From the NCBI GenBank assembly GCA_023128695.1, contig JAGMDK010000260.1, positions 1 through 48,342 on the forward strand: a DNA stretch of 48,342 nt, given 5' to 3'. Shown here piece by piece: positions 38,072 through 46,500 of the stretch; position 1 is the stretch's first letter, and each line of letters opens with the position of its first letter. A program made the translations under genes and the position numbers. This DNA comes from Phycisphaerae bacterium (GTDB lineage: Bacteria > Planctomycetota > Phycisphaerae > UBA1845 > Fen-1342). Under the pieces are notes generated by a model. The model searched no databases, was not told the DNA's origin, and saw nothing but the letters and a program-made list of their open reading frames with translations.

Positions 38072-40617
38072 TTCTTGGTTTTCCGGGGCTTTGCTTCGCA
38101 TTCTTTGAGCTTCTCGAGGGCCTGTGCAAGGAATTCGGTGTAGGTGAAATCGACCGTGATCCGTTGCAGTTCAGCCCGGGCGTCTTCATAGCGTTTGAGT
38201 GCGAGATAGCAATTAGCTCGCAGCCAGACGGCTTCGGGCACGTGGACCGCGCGGGGGGCGACGCGTTCGGCCAGGTCGAGGTAGCGCAACGCCAACTCGC
38301 CGGGGTGCTCGACGAATAAGACCTTGCCGCGCAGGAAGAACGTCAGGCCTTCGAGCTTCTGGAGCGGGAATTGATCTTCCCATTTATCGAGCACCTCACG
38401 CGCCCATTTATACTGGCCGCGATACAGCAGGTCTTCAACCGTGTAGGCGTAGCCGCCGGTCTTGGCGAGCTTTTCCGCCTGCTCGACGCGCTGCTCGGCG
38501 GTTTCCTCGACCAGCCGGTACAACTCCTCCGCCTGCCCGTAGTCGGCAGTAACTAGAGCCAGATCGGCCTCGCCGAGCTGGACGGCCCGACGCAATCTCT
38601 TGAAGTAGCGTCCCTCTCTGTTCTCGGCTCTTTCCCGCAGCACCTGATAGAGCTCTTTCGCCTGCCTGGGCCGGTCGAGATGCCACGCGAGCACGTGCGC
38701 GCGGCGGAGCATCAAGTTGAGCCGGTCGCGATTGGACTCGGCCTCGCGGAGGACGCGCTGTAACAACTCATCCGCCAAGCGAGGATCGTAGGCCTGCGGC
38801 TGCAAGCAACTCTCGGCGGCCGACAGGGCCACGCGCGAGGCGTCCTCCGCCGTGGGGAAACGAGCGATGTACGCCCGCGCCGCGCGGAGGTGTTGCGGCC
38901 ACTGTTCCAGATTGCCGCAGAACTCGATATACAACGCCAAATCATCCCGCTCCATGTGGCGCGCGTCGTAATCGCAGGTAGCCTTGAAGTACTCGTCGGA
39001 ATTGCCGTACTTGCGGCTGCGGGCGACTGCGTCGGTCTGGAAAAGATGCGGCGCGCAGGTGACGGAGTCGTGGTTGCCGGCGGCGTCCGTCACGGTCAGC
39101 GTGACCTCCGGCCGTCCGAGACGAAAGTACACGTGCTCGACCTCACGGCCCGTCCCGTGCAAACCGTCGCCGAAAGACCACTCCCGCCGCGTGATCTCGG
39201 CGGCGCTGCTGCGGCCGTGGTCTGTAAAGCGGACCATGGTGGCCTGGAGTTCCTCGGTGTCGCGAATCCAGTAGGTGCTGAGGGTCTGGACGTGGGGTAC
39301 AGCGAGGAGGGGCTTGTCGTGGGCCTCATAATTGCCGGCCCGCGCGCGGCGGACGCCGAGCCACTGGTCGGGCGGGATTCCCTTGAAGCGCTCCGCGCCC
39401 GGGGGCCTCCAACCCAGAAAGGCCATCTGCCCGCCGGAGTCTTCTTCCTGGAAGTATTGCACGTGGGCCACGCCCGCGCGGAGCTTGATGGTACCGTTGA
39501 CTTCGCCGCGTTGGGCGCCGTCGATGCCGTGTCCGCCGGGCCAGGTCACGACGGTCTTTTTGTTGATGATGACCCAACTACCGTCGTCGCTGACGGTGCA
39601 GAAGGCGTACTCGCCGGGCTGGTCGATACGCAGGTAGCCCTCGTAGACACTGATGTAATTCTCGCTGGTGCCGAAGGGGTTGAAGCCGTCGGAGACGCCG
39701 GCTCGGAAGCCGGCCCCCTCGAGGGCGGCGTCCTTGATCATGTGCCTCAGTTCGCGGAGCGTCTCGGGGTGGCCGGGCTCGGATTTGCGATAGACGCGCA
39801 GCAGTACGCCGCGGCGGGGTTTGAACTCGGTTGGTTTCTTGGGTTCGGGCAGGGCCTCCGGGACGACGAGCACTGCCAGTTCCTGTTCGAGTTCCTGGAG
39901 CGCGGCGCGCATTTCTGCGATCGGCGTACCGGTTCGACCGGCTTCCTCCGCGTCGCGCAGGCGCTCTCGCATGGCCGTTACCTTTGCCTCGATGTTCGCG
40001 CGGCGTTTGAGCAATTCGTTACGCTGGGCGGCGTTCTCACTCCAGGCCTGCCAGAGCTGCCGAAACTCGGCCAGCAGCGGGCTGGTGGTCTTGATCGGCT
40101 CGGCGTCGCGATTGCCGTAGTAGAGCCAGGTGGTCAGCCTTGTGTCCGGGGGGACGCGAAATCGGATTAGCGTGCTGAGCTGAGAGTCGTGGCGAATGAT
40201 CTCGAAGGCCCGCGGGCGGCCGTTGCCGTCGACCAGGCGCAGATCGCGACCGTCGGGTGTTGTGCGGCCGGCCAGAGCAATATGTACAAAGGCAACGTCA
40301 CCCTCGCCCGGTTTGCACGGGATACGAACGCGGTATCGCCAGTCGGTGTGCCACCATTCGGCGGCGAGCAGAGCGGGCACAAAGTAAAATGCTATCAATA
40401 GAACCAGTGTCCGCGGACAGATTGTCCACCTTGAAGAGAAACGATTCCACCTTGAAGAAGAGCCGCGGGCTTCAGCCCGCGCGGTCGATCGCGACGCAGA
40501 ATGGTCCTCGCCCGCGGGACACCGCGCGGGCTGAAGCCCGCGGCTCTTCGGAGGACACCGCGAGCGACGGAGTCGCTCGGAATTACTGTGTTGCACACCG
40601 TGTTCGTGTTTGCTCAT
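38068..40617 (-). CDS. Large exported protein with PA14-like, PKD-like and TPR-type regions
   Basis: 849 residues. ATGA overlap with the gene upstream fixes the start, but residues about 22-54 (KSRGLQPARCPAGEDHSA onward) are encoded by a repeat D element, and the signal peptide core LVLLIAFYFVPALLA begins only at about 71. The mature part starts EWWHTDWRYRVRIPC, a DUF2341-like opening, then a coiled coil (about 185-250), a PA14-like domain (about 295-410: YEGYLRIDQPGEYAFCTVSD), a PKD-like fold (about 450-520: REWSFGDGLHGTG) and TPR-like helical repeats to the end. Likely acts at the cell surface in binding polymers; function unknown. Confidence 0.8.
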   Translation of the reverse strand: MSKHEHGVQHSNSERLRRSRCPPKSRGLQPARCPAGEDHSASRSTARAEARGSSSRWNRFSSRWTICPRTLVLLIAFYFVPALLAAEWWHTDWRYRVRIPCKPGEGDVAFVHIALAGRTTPDGRDLRLVDGNGRPRAFEIIRHDSQLSTLIRFRVPPDTRLTTWLYYGNRDAEPIKTTSPLLAEFRQLWQAWSENAAQRNELLKRRANIEAKVTAMRERLRDAEEAGRTGTPIAEMRAALQELEQELAVLVVPEALPEPKKPTEFKPRRGVLLRVYRKSEPGHPETLRELRHMIKDAALEGAGFRAGVSDGFNPFGTSENYISVYEGYLRIDQPGEYAFCTVSDDGSWVIINKKTVVTWPGGHGIDGAQRGEVNGTIKLRAGVAHVQYFQEEDSGGQMAFLGWRPPGAERFKGIPPDQWLGVRRARAGNYEAHDKPLLAVPHVQTLSTYWIRDTEELQATMVRFTDHGRSSAAEITRREWSFGDGLHGTGREVEHVYFRLGRPEVTLTVTDAAGNHDSVTCAPHLFQTDAVARSRKYGNSDEYFKATCDYDARHMERDDLALYIEFCGNLEQWPQHLRAARAYIARFPTAEDASRVALSAAESCLQPQAYDPRLADELLQRVLREAESNRDRLNLMLRRAHVLAWHLDRPRQAKELYQVLRERAENREGRYFKRLRRAVQLGEADLALVTADYGQAEELYRLVEETAEQRVEQAEKLAKTGGYAYTVEDLLYRGQYKWAREVLDKWEDQFPLQKLEGLTFFLRGKVLFVEHPGELALRYLDLAERVAPRAVHVPEAVWLRANCYLALKRYEDARAELQRITVDFTYTEFLAQALEKLKECEAKPRKTKK
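40457..40550. repeat. Repeat family D inside a coding region
   Basis: Left arm with AGCCGCGGGCTTCAGCCCGC at about 40461-40480 and right arm with its mirror image at about 40525-40549, within the first codons of the 849-residue gene. The element keeps the reading frame open across its whole length. Confidence 0.85.
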
Positions 40618-43600
40618 TCGGACTCGCTAAGCTGCTGGAAATAGCGGCGGACGGCGGCCTGGTATTCCTCGGGGACCGGTTCGTCCATGGCGTCGAGAAT
40701 CTGGCGCCGCTGGTCGGCGGGGAGGTGGTAGGCGCGATCGATACGCAAGGCGATCTCCCGCGCCGCCAATTCGCCGGCCAGCCGCAGGTTCTGCAACACC
40801 ATCTGCTGTGTTCTGAACATGTCGGCGTAGCGGCCTTCCGCCGCCGCCTGCTCGACTTCACGCATCAGCCGGATACTTTCCTCCAAGCTGGGGATCTCAA
40901 CCCGTACGACCTGAAGCTGACCCACGACGCGTTGGGCCTTCTGACGAATACGCTTCTGCCATTCCCGCATGTGTCGCAGGTCCTCGTACATCGGCGGCGG
41001 GCTCTGGCCCTGGAGACCCTCCTGCCCGGCGCCGCGGGCCTTGCCGCCGCCGGTGGCACCGCCGGTGGCCATCTGCTGCAACTCCTTAACGACGCCTTGT
41101 TCGTATGAATCGTTGGTGATGCGGGTCGGCGTCTTGCGCCCCTGCAAGCCCTTGGCGACGTTTTCGACGAGTTGGCCCTGGCTGCGGCCGGAGCGGCCCT
41201 CGCCGGAGCGGCCCGAGAGCTCGTTGTTGTCGGGCAGTTGGTTGCCGGTCTTGCCGACGGCGGAGAAGTTGCTGATCGGCCCGCCGGCGACCTCCCAGCC
41301 GGCCCCCTCGGCAATCGAATCCGCCCAGGCGCTGGTCAGGTCCTCGGCCGCGTCGTTGAGCTCGTTCTGGTCCTCGATCAGGTCGCCGATGTAATCCCAC
41401 AACTGGTCCGGCAGCTCGACCATCGGAATATCGGGAAAGTCGAGCGGCTCCTCCATGATCCACTTGATGTAGTCCGGCGAGTTCGGCAGCCACATCTCCA
41501 TTTCTTCGACCAGCGATTCGGCCAACTCGCGCCCGGACTGCTCACGAGGCACCGCCAACTCGACCAGGTCGGGCGTGAGATTGAGACTGGCCGCCTCGAT
41601 CTGCTCGACCATCTCCTTGTAATCGTTGGCGATCGAGCGGTCGGCGAAACCCTGCTCGGTCAGCTTCTCGATGTCCTTGACCGACTCGGCGAAGATCTCG
41701 GCCCATTTATCCTCCGTGCCCTTGAGTTGCTCGAGTTTCTGGAGGTCCTCGTCGGTCAGGTCGTCGGCCTTGCGGGCCAGCTCCTCGGTGTCCTCGATGA
41801 CCTGATCCTGCTCGGGGATGAACTCGCGGAGCTTTTCGAGCAGGTCGCGGATATTCGCCAGTGCCTTCTCCCGCTCGTGCTCGGGCAGCTCGGCCAGGAC
41901 CTGCTGGGCCTGCTCCGCCTTGGCCAACGCCGCGCGCACCCGGCCGATCAGCTCCTCCAGACGGTCGATGATCTCGTCCAGCACTGCGATGATCGGCGGC
42001 TTGAGGCGGTAGCGCTCTTTGTATTCGCCGCCGTAATCCGCCAGAAGCTGAATCGCTTGTAGCATGTGGCCGTCGGCCAGGCTCACAAGTTCGGCCATGA
42101 TGTTTTCGTTGGGACGCAGGGACTTCCGTTCTTTGTCGATCGTAGTCACCGTCAACTCGCGGATGTCCTGCTGCCGGTCGCGAAGCGGCTCGACGGCGCG
42201 GTCCAGGTCGAATGCGGCCCGGTTCTCGCGCTGCCAGGCGAGGAGTTGCCGCAAGGCGTCCAACAATCGCCGCGCCTGGGCGGCCAGCAGTGCTCCATCG
42301 GCGTCAGCCGCGGCAATGGCGACCGACCACGTTCGGCCGACGCCGACATTCGCCCGCGGCACGCAGTTATCCTCCGCGAGCGCTCGATACAACAGCACGT
42401 CGTTGACCTCCAAGCCGAAGTCCGCCAGGGCGAGTGAGGCGGTCACCGTTTGTCGGCGGGCGTCACCCGGTGTGAAGTCAAACGTCTGAGTATTGGTCCA
42501 GTCGCCCTCGCCGTGCCGCGTTTGGAGGGTCACGCGTCTGAGGCCGATGTCGTCCTCGGCCTCGATGTGGACGTCGAACTCGGCGTTGGCCGCCAGGATC
42601 AGATCGCGGCCGGGACGGGTGACGAGAACCGCGGGGGCCTGATCCGGTTCGGCGGTCAGCGTGTAGCGGGGAGGATTCGCATTGGACAATGCGCGTCTGT
42701 CAGTGAGTCGAATCGCATAGCTGCCGCTGCGCTGGAGGATGAAGCGCGCCTGGGCTCGATCTTCCGAATGGATTTGCAACGGCAAGATCGTCCCATCCGC
42801 CAATTCGAGTTGCCCTTCGGATAGCGGGACGGACGCCGTAAGGGACAAATCGATGGTGGAGCCGATCAAGGCGGAGACGTCGCCGACGTTGGGTTGTAGT
42901 GCTCGGGACTGCCCGCCGGCGTATTCCGGCCGCGTTACCGTGAGCTGCAATTCGCTGACTCGCGGTCGGGGCTGGACGCTGACGTGATATGTGGTGCTCA
43001 GCGACCGTCCGGCTCGCACGCGGTACTCCAGCGGATGCCAGACCGCCTGGAAGGAATAGGCAAACACATTGTCGGCAAACGTAGCGGTCGGTGCCTCGCC
43101 GGCCGAACCCAATGTAGCGGCCGGGCCCCGTACCGGCCGTGTGTGGTACAGGCTTCCAACCTGTGTTTCCACCGGCAAGATGCCGGTGCCACACGAAGAT
43201 GCCGCGGTCGGGCTCATTACCGCGCTGATCCATTGCAAATCCGCGACGCGATACTCCAGGTACACCTGCTCCGGGACATGGCCGCGCAGCGAAGGTTGCA
43301 CTTCCGCGCTAACGGTCAGCGGATCGCCCTCGATTAGCTCGATGTCGCCCGGATGTACGAGCGGCTCGGTTGCCAACAGGTGCGTTGTGGGGCTCACCGG
43401 ATGCACCAGCCGCGAAAGCCCGTTCGCAACCCACTGCGGCCGTACCGCGGTGTAGCCGAGCAAGACGACTAACGCGACAACGACCGTCATGAGCGCCTTG
43501 CGAACGGGATGAAAGTCCACGCCCCGGGCGGCGGCGCGCGGATCGAGCGCCGCGGCGCTCTCGGCGATGGCGACCTGCACCAGCGGGTCTTGCTGCGTCT

Positions 43601-43940
43601 TGCGGCTGGCGATGAACTGGACGGCGTTGATCAGCCGGTTGTGCAGGTCAGGAACGCGGGCCTCGTACATCAGCGCCAGCCGATCGGCCGCCGGTCGCGC
43701 CATGCTCAGGCGATAGGCCAGAGTGATGCCGCCGCCCAGGCCCGCGACCACCAGCATCCCCCAGCCCAGCAGGAATTGCCCGCTCGTCAGCATGAGGAGG
43801 TTGTCGACCACAACCATGACCAGCAGCCAGACCAACAGGCCGACCGCCGCACCGGCGCCGAAGCAGTGCAGCTCGCGGCGGCGCCAGTGGCGGAAAATGC
43901 CGCCGATCATCGTGGCGATCTTCCGTTCGAACAGGTTCAT
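40614..43940 (-). CDS. Large DUF4175-like membrane protein
   Basis: 1108 residues. Two N-terminal membrane spans (about 28-48 and 57-75), a third near 150-167, a beta-rich middle (about 200-560) with Ig-like strands, and a long Glu/Lys/Leu-rich helical region (about 580-820) followed by a Gly/Gln-rich linker and a helical C-terminus. This is the layout of DUF4175-type proteins that accompany MoxR/DUF58/VWA genes. In-frame repeat sequence (CGTGILPVETQV and VRGPAATLG) interrupts it near residues 248-278. Stop and next start overlap. It probably spans the inner membrane with a large periplasmic part; role unknown. Confidence 0.82.
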   Translation of the reverse strand: MNLFERKIATMIGGIFRHWRRRELHCFGAGAAVGLLVWLLVMVVVDNLLMLTSGQFLLGWGMLVVAGLGGGITLAYRLSMARPAADRLALMYEARVPDLHNRLINAVQFIASRKTQQDPLVQVAIAESAAALDPRAAARGVDFHPVRKALMTVVVALVVLLGYTAVRPQWVANGLSRLVHPVSPTTHLLATEPLVHPGDIELIEGDPLTVSAEVQPSLRGHVPEQVYLEYRVADLQWISAVMSPTAASSCGTGILPVETQVGSLYHTRPVRGPAATLGSAGEAPTATFADNVFAYSFQAVWHPLEYRVRAGRSLSTTYHVSVQPRPRVSELQLTVTRPEYAGGQSRALQPNVGDVSALIGSTIDLSLTASVPLSEGQLELADGTILPLQIHSEDRAQARFILQRSGSYAIRLTDRRALSNANPPRYTLTAEPDQAPAVLVTRPGRDLILAANAEFDVHIEAEDDIGLRRVTLQTRHGEGDWTNTQTFDFTPGDARRQTVTASLALADFGLEVNDVLLYRALAEDNCVPRANVGVGRTWSVAIAAADADGALLAAQARRLLDALRQLLAWQRENRAAFDLDRAVEPLRDRQQDIRELTVTTIDKERKSLRPNENIMAELVSLADGHMLQAIQLLADYGGEYKERYRLKPPIIAVLDEIIDRLEELIGRVRAALAKAEQAQQVLAELPEHEREKALANIRDLLEKLREFIPEQDQVIEDTEELARKADDLTDEDLQKLEQLKGTEDKWAEIFAESVKDIEKLTEQGFADRSIANDYKEMVEQIEAASLNLTPDLVELAVPREQSGRELAESLVEEMEMWLPNSPDYIKWIMEEPLDFPDIPMVELPDQLWDYIGDLIEDQNELNDAAEDLTSAWADSIAEGAGWEVAGGPISNFSAVGKTGNQLPDNNELSGRSGEGRSGRSQGQLVENVAKGLQGRKTPTRITNDSYEQGVVKELQQMATGGATGGGKARGAGQEGLQGQSPPPMYEDLRHMREWQKRIRQKAQRVVGQLQVVRVEIPSLEESIRLMREVEQAAAEGRYADMFRTQQMVLQNLRLAGELAAREIALRIDRAYHLPADQRRQILDAMDEPVPEEYQAAVRRYFQQLSESE
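43108..43194. repeat. Repeat families E and C inside the DUF4175-like gene
   Basis: An E unit (GTAGCGGCCGGGCCCCGTAC) is followed by a C-type unit with one half reading TACAGGCTTCCAACCTGTG and the other CCGGCAAGATGCCGG. They lie in frame between two conserved-looking stretches of the host protein and add about 30 residues. Confidence 0.85.
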
Positions 43941-43962
43941 GACGGTCTCCAGTTGCCGCTCA

Positions 43963-46500
43963 TCATGCCAGGCGGCTCCTACGTCTTAGTATCCACTCGG
44001 TGCAGAGGAGAGCCAGGAAAATCGCGGCCAAAATACGATCGCCGGCGGGCCCGCTCGTTTGGGCACGGACGGTCTGCACGGGGTCGGCGGGGAGTTCGGC
44101 GGCCCACTTTTCGATCTGGTCAGGCCGGATAACGCGCCCGCCGCTGAGCTGGGTGATCTGCGCCAACCACTGCGGGTCGGGCCGCGTATCCAGTGTTTCG
44201 AGATCGGGACGTTCGATTTGGACGGTGGCAACGGCGGACAGCTCTGTTGTCTTATCATCGGGCTTGAGCGGCTCGGCCCGCACGAACAGGTCCAGCCGAC
44301 CGGCCGCGCCGGCGGCAGAAGTGCCGCGGAAATGGTTGTCGTCCAATTCGGCGAGTGGAACATCCCAGTGGTCGCCGTCTTCATTCAGCGCGGTCGCGGT
44401 GACGTGGTAGCGGTCCAGCGTGGAGATGTTGCGATCGGCATCACCAATGTAGCGGCCGGCCCCCGTACCGGCCGTAGGCACACGAGCGGTTCCCGAACTA
44501 CTACGGCCGGTACGGAGCCCGGCCGCTACATCTTCGTGTGGTACCGGCATCTTGCCGGTGTGTGGCACCGGCTTCCAGCCGGTGGGACGACCGGCACGGG
44601 GGCCGGCCGCTACAGTGCGGCACAACTCGATGCTCAGCTCGATCGTCTGCCCCAGCTTGTAACGATAGCGGTCTGTCGCGACGGTCAACTGTAGCGGCGT
44701 CTCCTCCTCGCCGGTTGCCATCCAGCGTACCAGTTGGCCCCAGAACTGGGTGTAGAACGAGCTGTCGCCGGTGAAGCCGCCGACTACCATCCGCCAGCGC
44801 CACGTCGTATCGACCGCGAACACCATCGTCCGCCCGGCACCGACTTCCTGCACGATGAGCACCGGCAGACCGGACGACGCCGGACGCGGAGGTCCAGTGC
44901 CACCGTTCGTCGGACTTGGAGGTCTGACGCTGCTGGGCGCGGTGATCTGGGGGTTGACCGCCAACACCTGGGCGGCGGGTTTGACGCCCGCGATGCGACT
45001 GCACCCGGCCAGCGGCGGCAGGGCGTGGAAAAACGCGGTGTCACGGACGCGGTCGTTCGTCAGATCGAAGATCGGGTGCTGGCGGCCGGCTTCGGTGAGC
45101 TTGAGGTTAAACGGCTGATCGCTCTGTGGGTTCGGGGCGGCGCTGAACTCGACCGGGAGGATGTCGCGCAGCACCGTTGCGCCGAGGCCGTCCGGGCCGA
45201 AGCTGCGATAGCCGCCGGTCAGCAGCACCGCGCCGCCGCCGTCCGTGACCCAGGTGCGCAACGCGGACAGCTCACTGGTGGAGAAGAAGGTGGCCTCGAC
45301 GTCGCCGAGGATGACCACGTCGAGATTGGCCAATTGTTCCGGCAGCAAGAGCCCCTGCGAGCCGCGGTCGGTGCCGGGCCGGGCCGTGCGGACGGTCGCG
45401 ACCACGTTGATATCCGGATCGTTGGCGAGCGCCTCGCGGAGGAACTTGCCCTCCCAGCGTAGCACGCCATCGACGTAAAGCACGGTGAGCGGCTTGGCGC
45501 TGACGTGGAGAGGGAAGGTTTGGCGATTGTCGGCCAGGCTGATCTCGCCGGGCTGCGGGTCGATCTGGACGGCGTAGGTGAACTCGCCGGGGCGGCGGGG
45601 AATGAAGGTAAGCTCTGTCCGCACGACCGGGCGCTCCGTCGGCCAGCGGATCGTGGTGGCCGCGACTACTTTGTCGCCCTCGAGAATGGAGACTTGTACT
45701 TGTGGCACAGGCAGCTTGCCTGTGTCCACACCGGCAGGATGACGGTGCCAGACACCTTCGCCGGCGATATCCACCGCGACCCGGACGGTGTTGCCGACCA
45801 GCGCCCGCCGATTCGCTGAGACCGCCTGGAGTGCCAGGTTGCGAGTATCGGCCGCGGCCGCGTCGCCGACGATTTGCAGGGCGTGGACCGGGACGCGTAG
45901 TTGTTCCACGCCGCCGGTCGCGGGTCGTTCCGAGACCTGGCGACCGTCGGAGAGCAGCACGATGCCGGCGAGGTGCCGGTCACGCAGGTCCTGCTGGACG
46001 CGGACCAGCGTGTCGGTGAGCGCGCTGCGCGGGCCCCCGGCCTCGTCCGGCAGCTTCTCAAAATCCAGCGCCCGGGCCTGGACGTCGAACAAGCGGAGGT
46101 CGTGTGTCTGTGCCAAGGCGGGACGAAGCTGTGTATTGAGAACATCGACAGCGCACTCATACCGACTGACGGGCTCACCGTCCGCCGCTGCCCTTTCTCC
46201 GCTCGGCTGCGACATCGAGGCGCTGTCGTCCAATACGATCGCGAGGGTGGTGGGCTGCGCGATCAGCTCTTCGCGCACGCACGCCGGGTGACAAAGTGCC
46301 ACGAATACACAGATGATCGCACCGAGGCGCAACGTGAGCAGGCCGATGCGTATCGGCGGCGTGTGTTGTCGGCTGCGGAGCCCGACGGTGTAGGCGAACA
46401 CCACCGCGGTGATGCCGAGGGCCAGCAGCAGGCTTTCGAGCCACCCGAAGCCGGGCGACTGAAACGAGAGCGAGCCGAGGGTGTGCATTGCCGCCGTCAC
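43963..46500 (-). CDS. VWA-domain membrane protein with glutamine-amidotransferase-like domain
   Basis: 845 residues. N-terminal spans (about 18-36 and 47-66), then a von Willebrand A domain opening TLAIVLDDSASMS (MIDAS DxSxS), followed by beta domains and, at about 395-600, a class I amidotransferase-like fold (VVILGDVEATFFSTSELSAL, GGGAVLLTGGYRSFGPDGLG), and a final membrane helix (ILAAIFLALLCTEWILRRR). GTG at 46500 is preferred: it has GGAGG eight bases before it and overlaps the previous stop; an ATG at 46488 is the alternative. Three blocks of repeat-encoded residues lie in frame. It fits the VWA member of a planctomycete MoxR-type surface cluster. Confidence 0.82.
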   Translation of the reverse strand: MTAAMHTLGSLSFQSPGFGWLESLLLALGITAVVFAYTVGLRSRQHTPPIRIGLLTLRLGAIICVFVALCHPACVREELIAQPTTLAIVLDDSASMSQPSGERAAADGEPVSRYECAVDVLNTQLRPALAQTHDLRLFDVQARALDFEKLPDEAGGPRSALTDTLVRVQQDLRDRHLAGIVLLSDGRQVSERPATGGVEQLRVPVHALQIVGDAAAADTRNLALQAVSANRRALVGNTVRVAVDIAGEGVWHRHPAGVDTGKLPVPQVQVSILEGDKVVAATTIRWPTERPVVRTELTFIPRRPGEFTYAVQIDPQPGEISLADNRQTFPLHVSAKPLTVLYVDGVLRWEGKFLREALANDPDINVVATVRTARPGTDRGSQGLLLPEQLANLDVVILGDVEATFFSTSELSALRTWVTDGGGAVLLTGGYRSFGPDGLGATVLRDILPVEFSAAPNPQSDQPFNLKLTEAGRQHPIFDLTNDRVRDTAFFHALPPLAGCSRIAGVKPAAQVLAVNPQITAPSSVRPPSPTNGGTGPPRPASSGLPVLIVQEVGAGRTMVFAVDTTWRWRMVVGGFTGDSSFYTQFWGQLVRWMATGEEETPLQLTVATDRYRYKLGQTIELSIELCRTVAAGPRAGRPTGWKPVPHTGKMPVPHEDVAAGLRTGRSSSGTARVPTAGTGAGRYIGDADRNISTLDRYHVTATALNEDGDHWDVPLAELDDNHFRGTSAAGAAGRLDLFVRAEPLKPDDKTTELSAVATVQIERPDLETLDTRPDPQWLAQITQLSGGRVIRPDQIEKWAAELPADPVQTVRAQTSGPAGDRILAAIFLALLCTEWILRRRSRLA
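44449..44620. repeat. Repeat families E and C inside the VWA gene, large block
   Basis: Three E units (GTAGCGGCCGG type, two orientations) and two C-type units (TACCGGCATCTTGCCGG and TGGCACCGGCTTCCAGCCGG) follow one another for about 170 bases. The host reads them as segments such as GRPTGWKPVPHTGKMPVPH. No stop arises in that frame. Confidence 0.88.
45701..45752. repeat. Repeat family C unit inside the VWA gene
   Basis: TGGCACAGGCAGCTTGCCTG followed by CACCGGCAGGATGACGGTG, a divergent C unit, read by the host gene as WHRHPAGVDTGKLPVPQ between two beta-strand segments. Confidence 0.75.
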
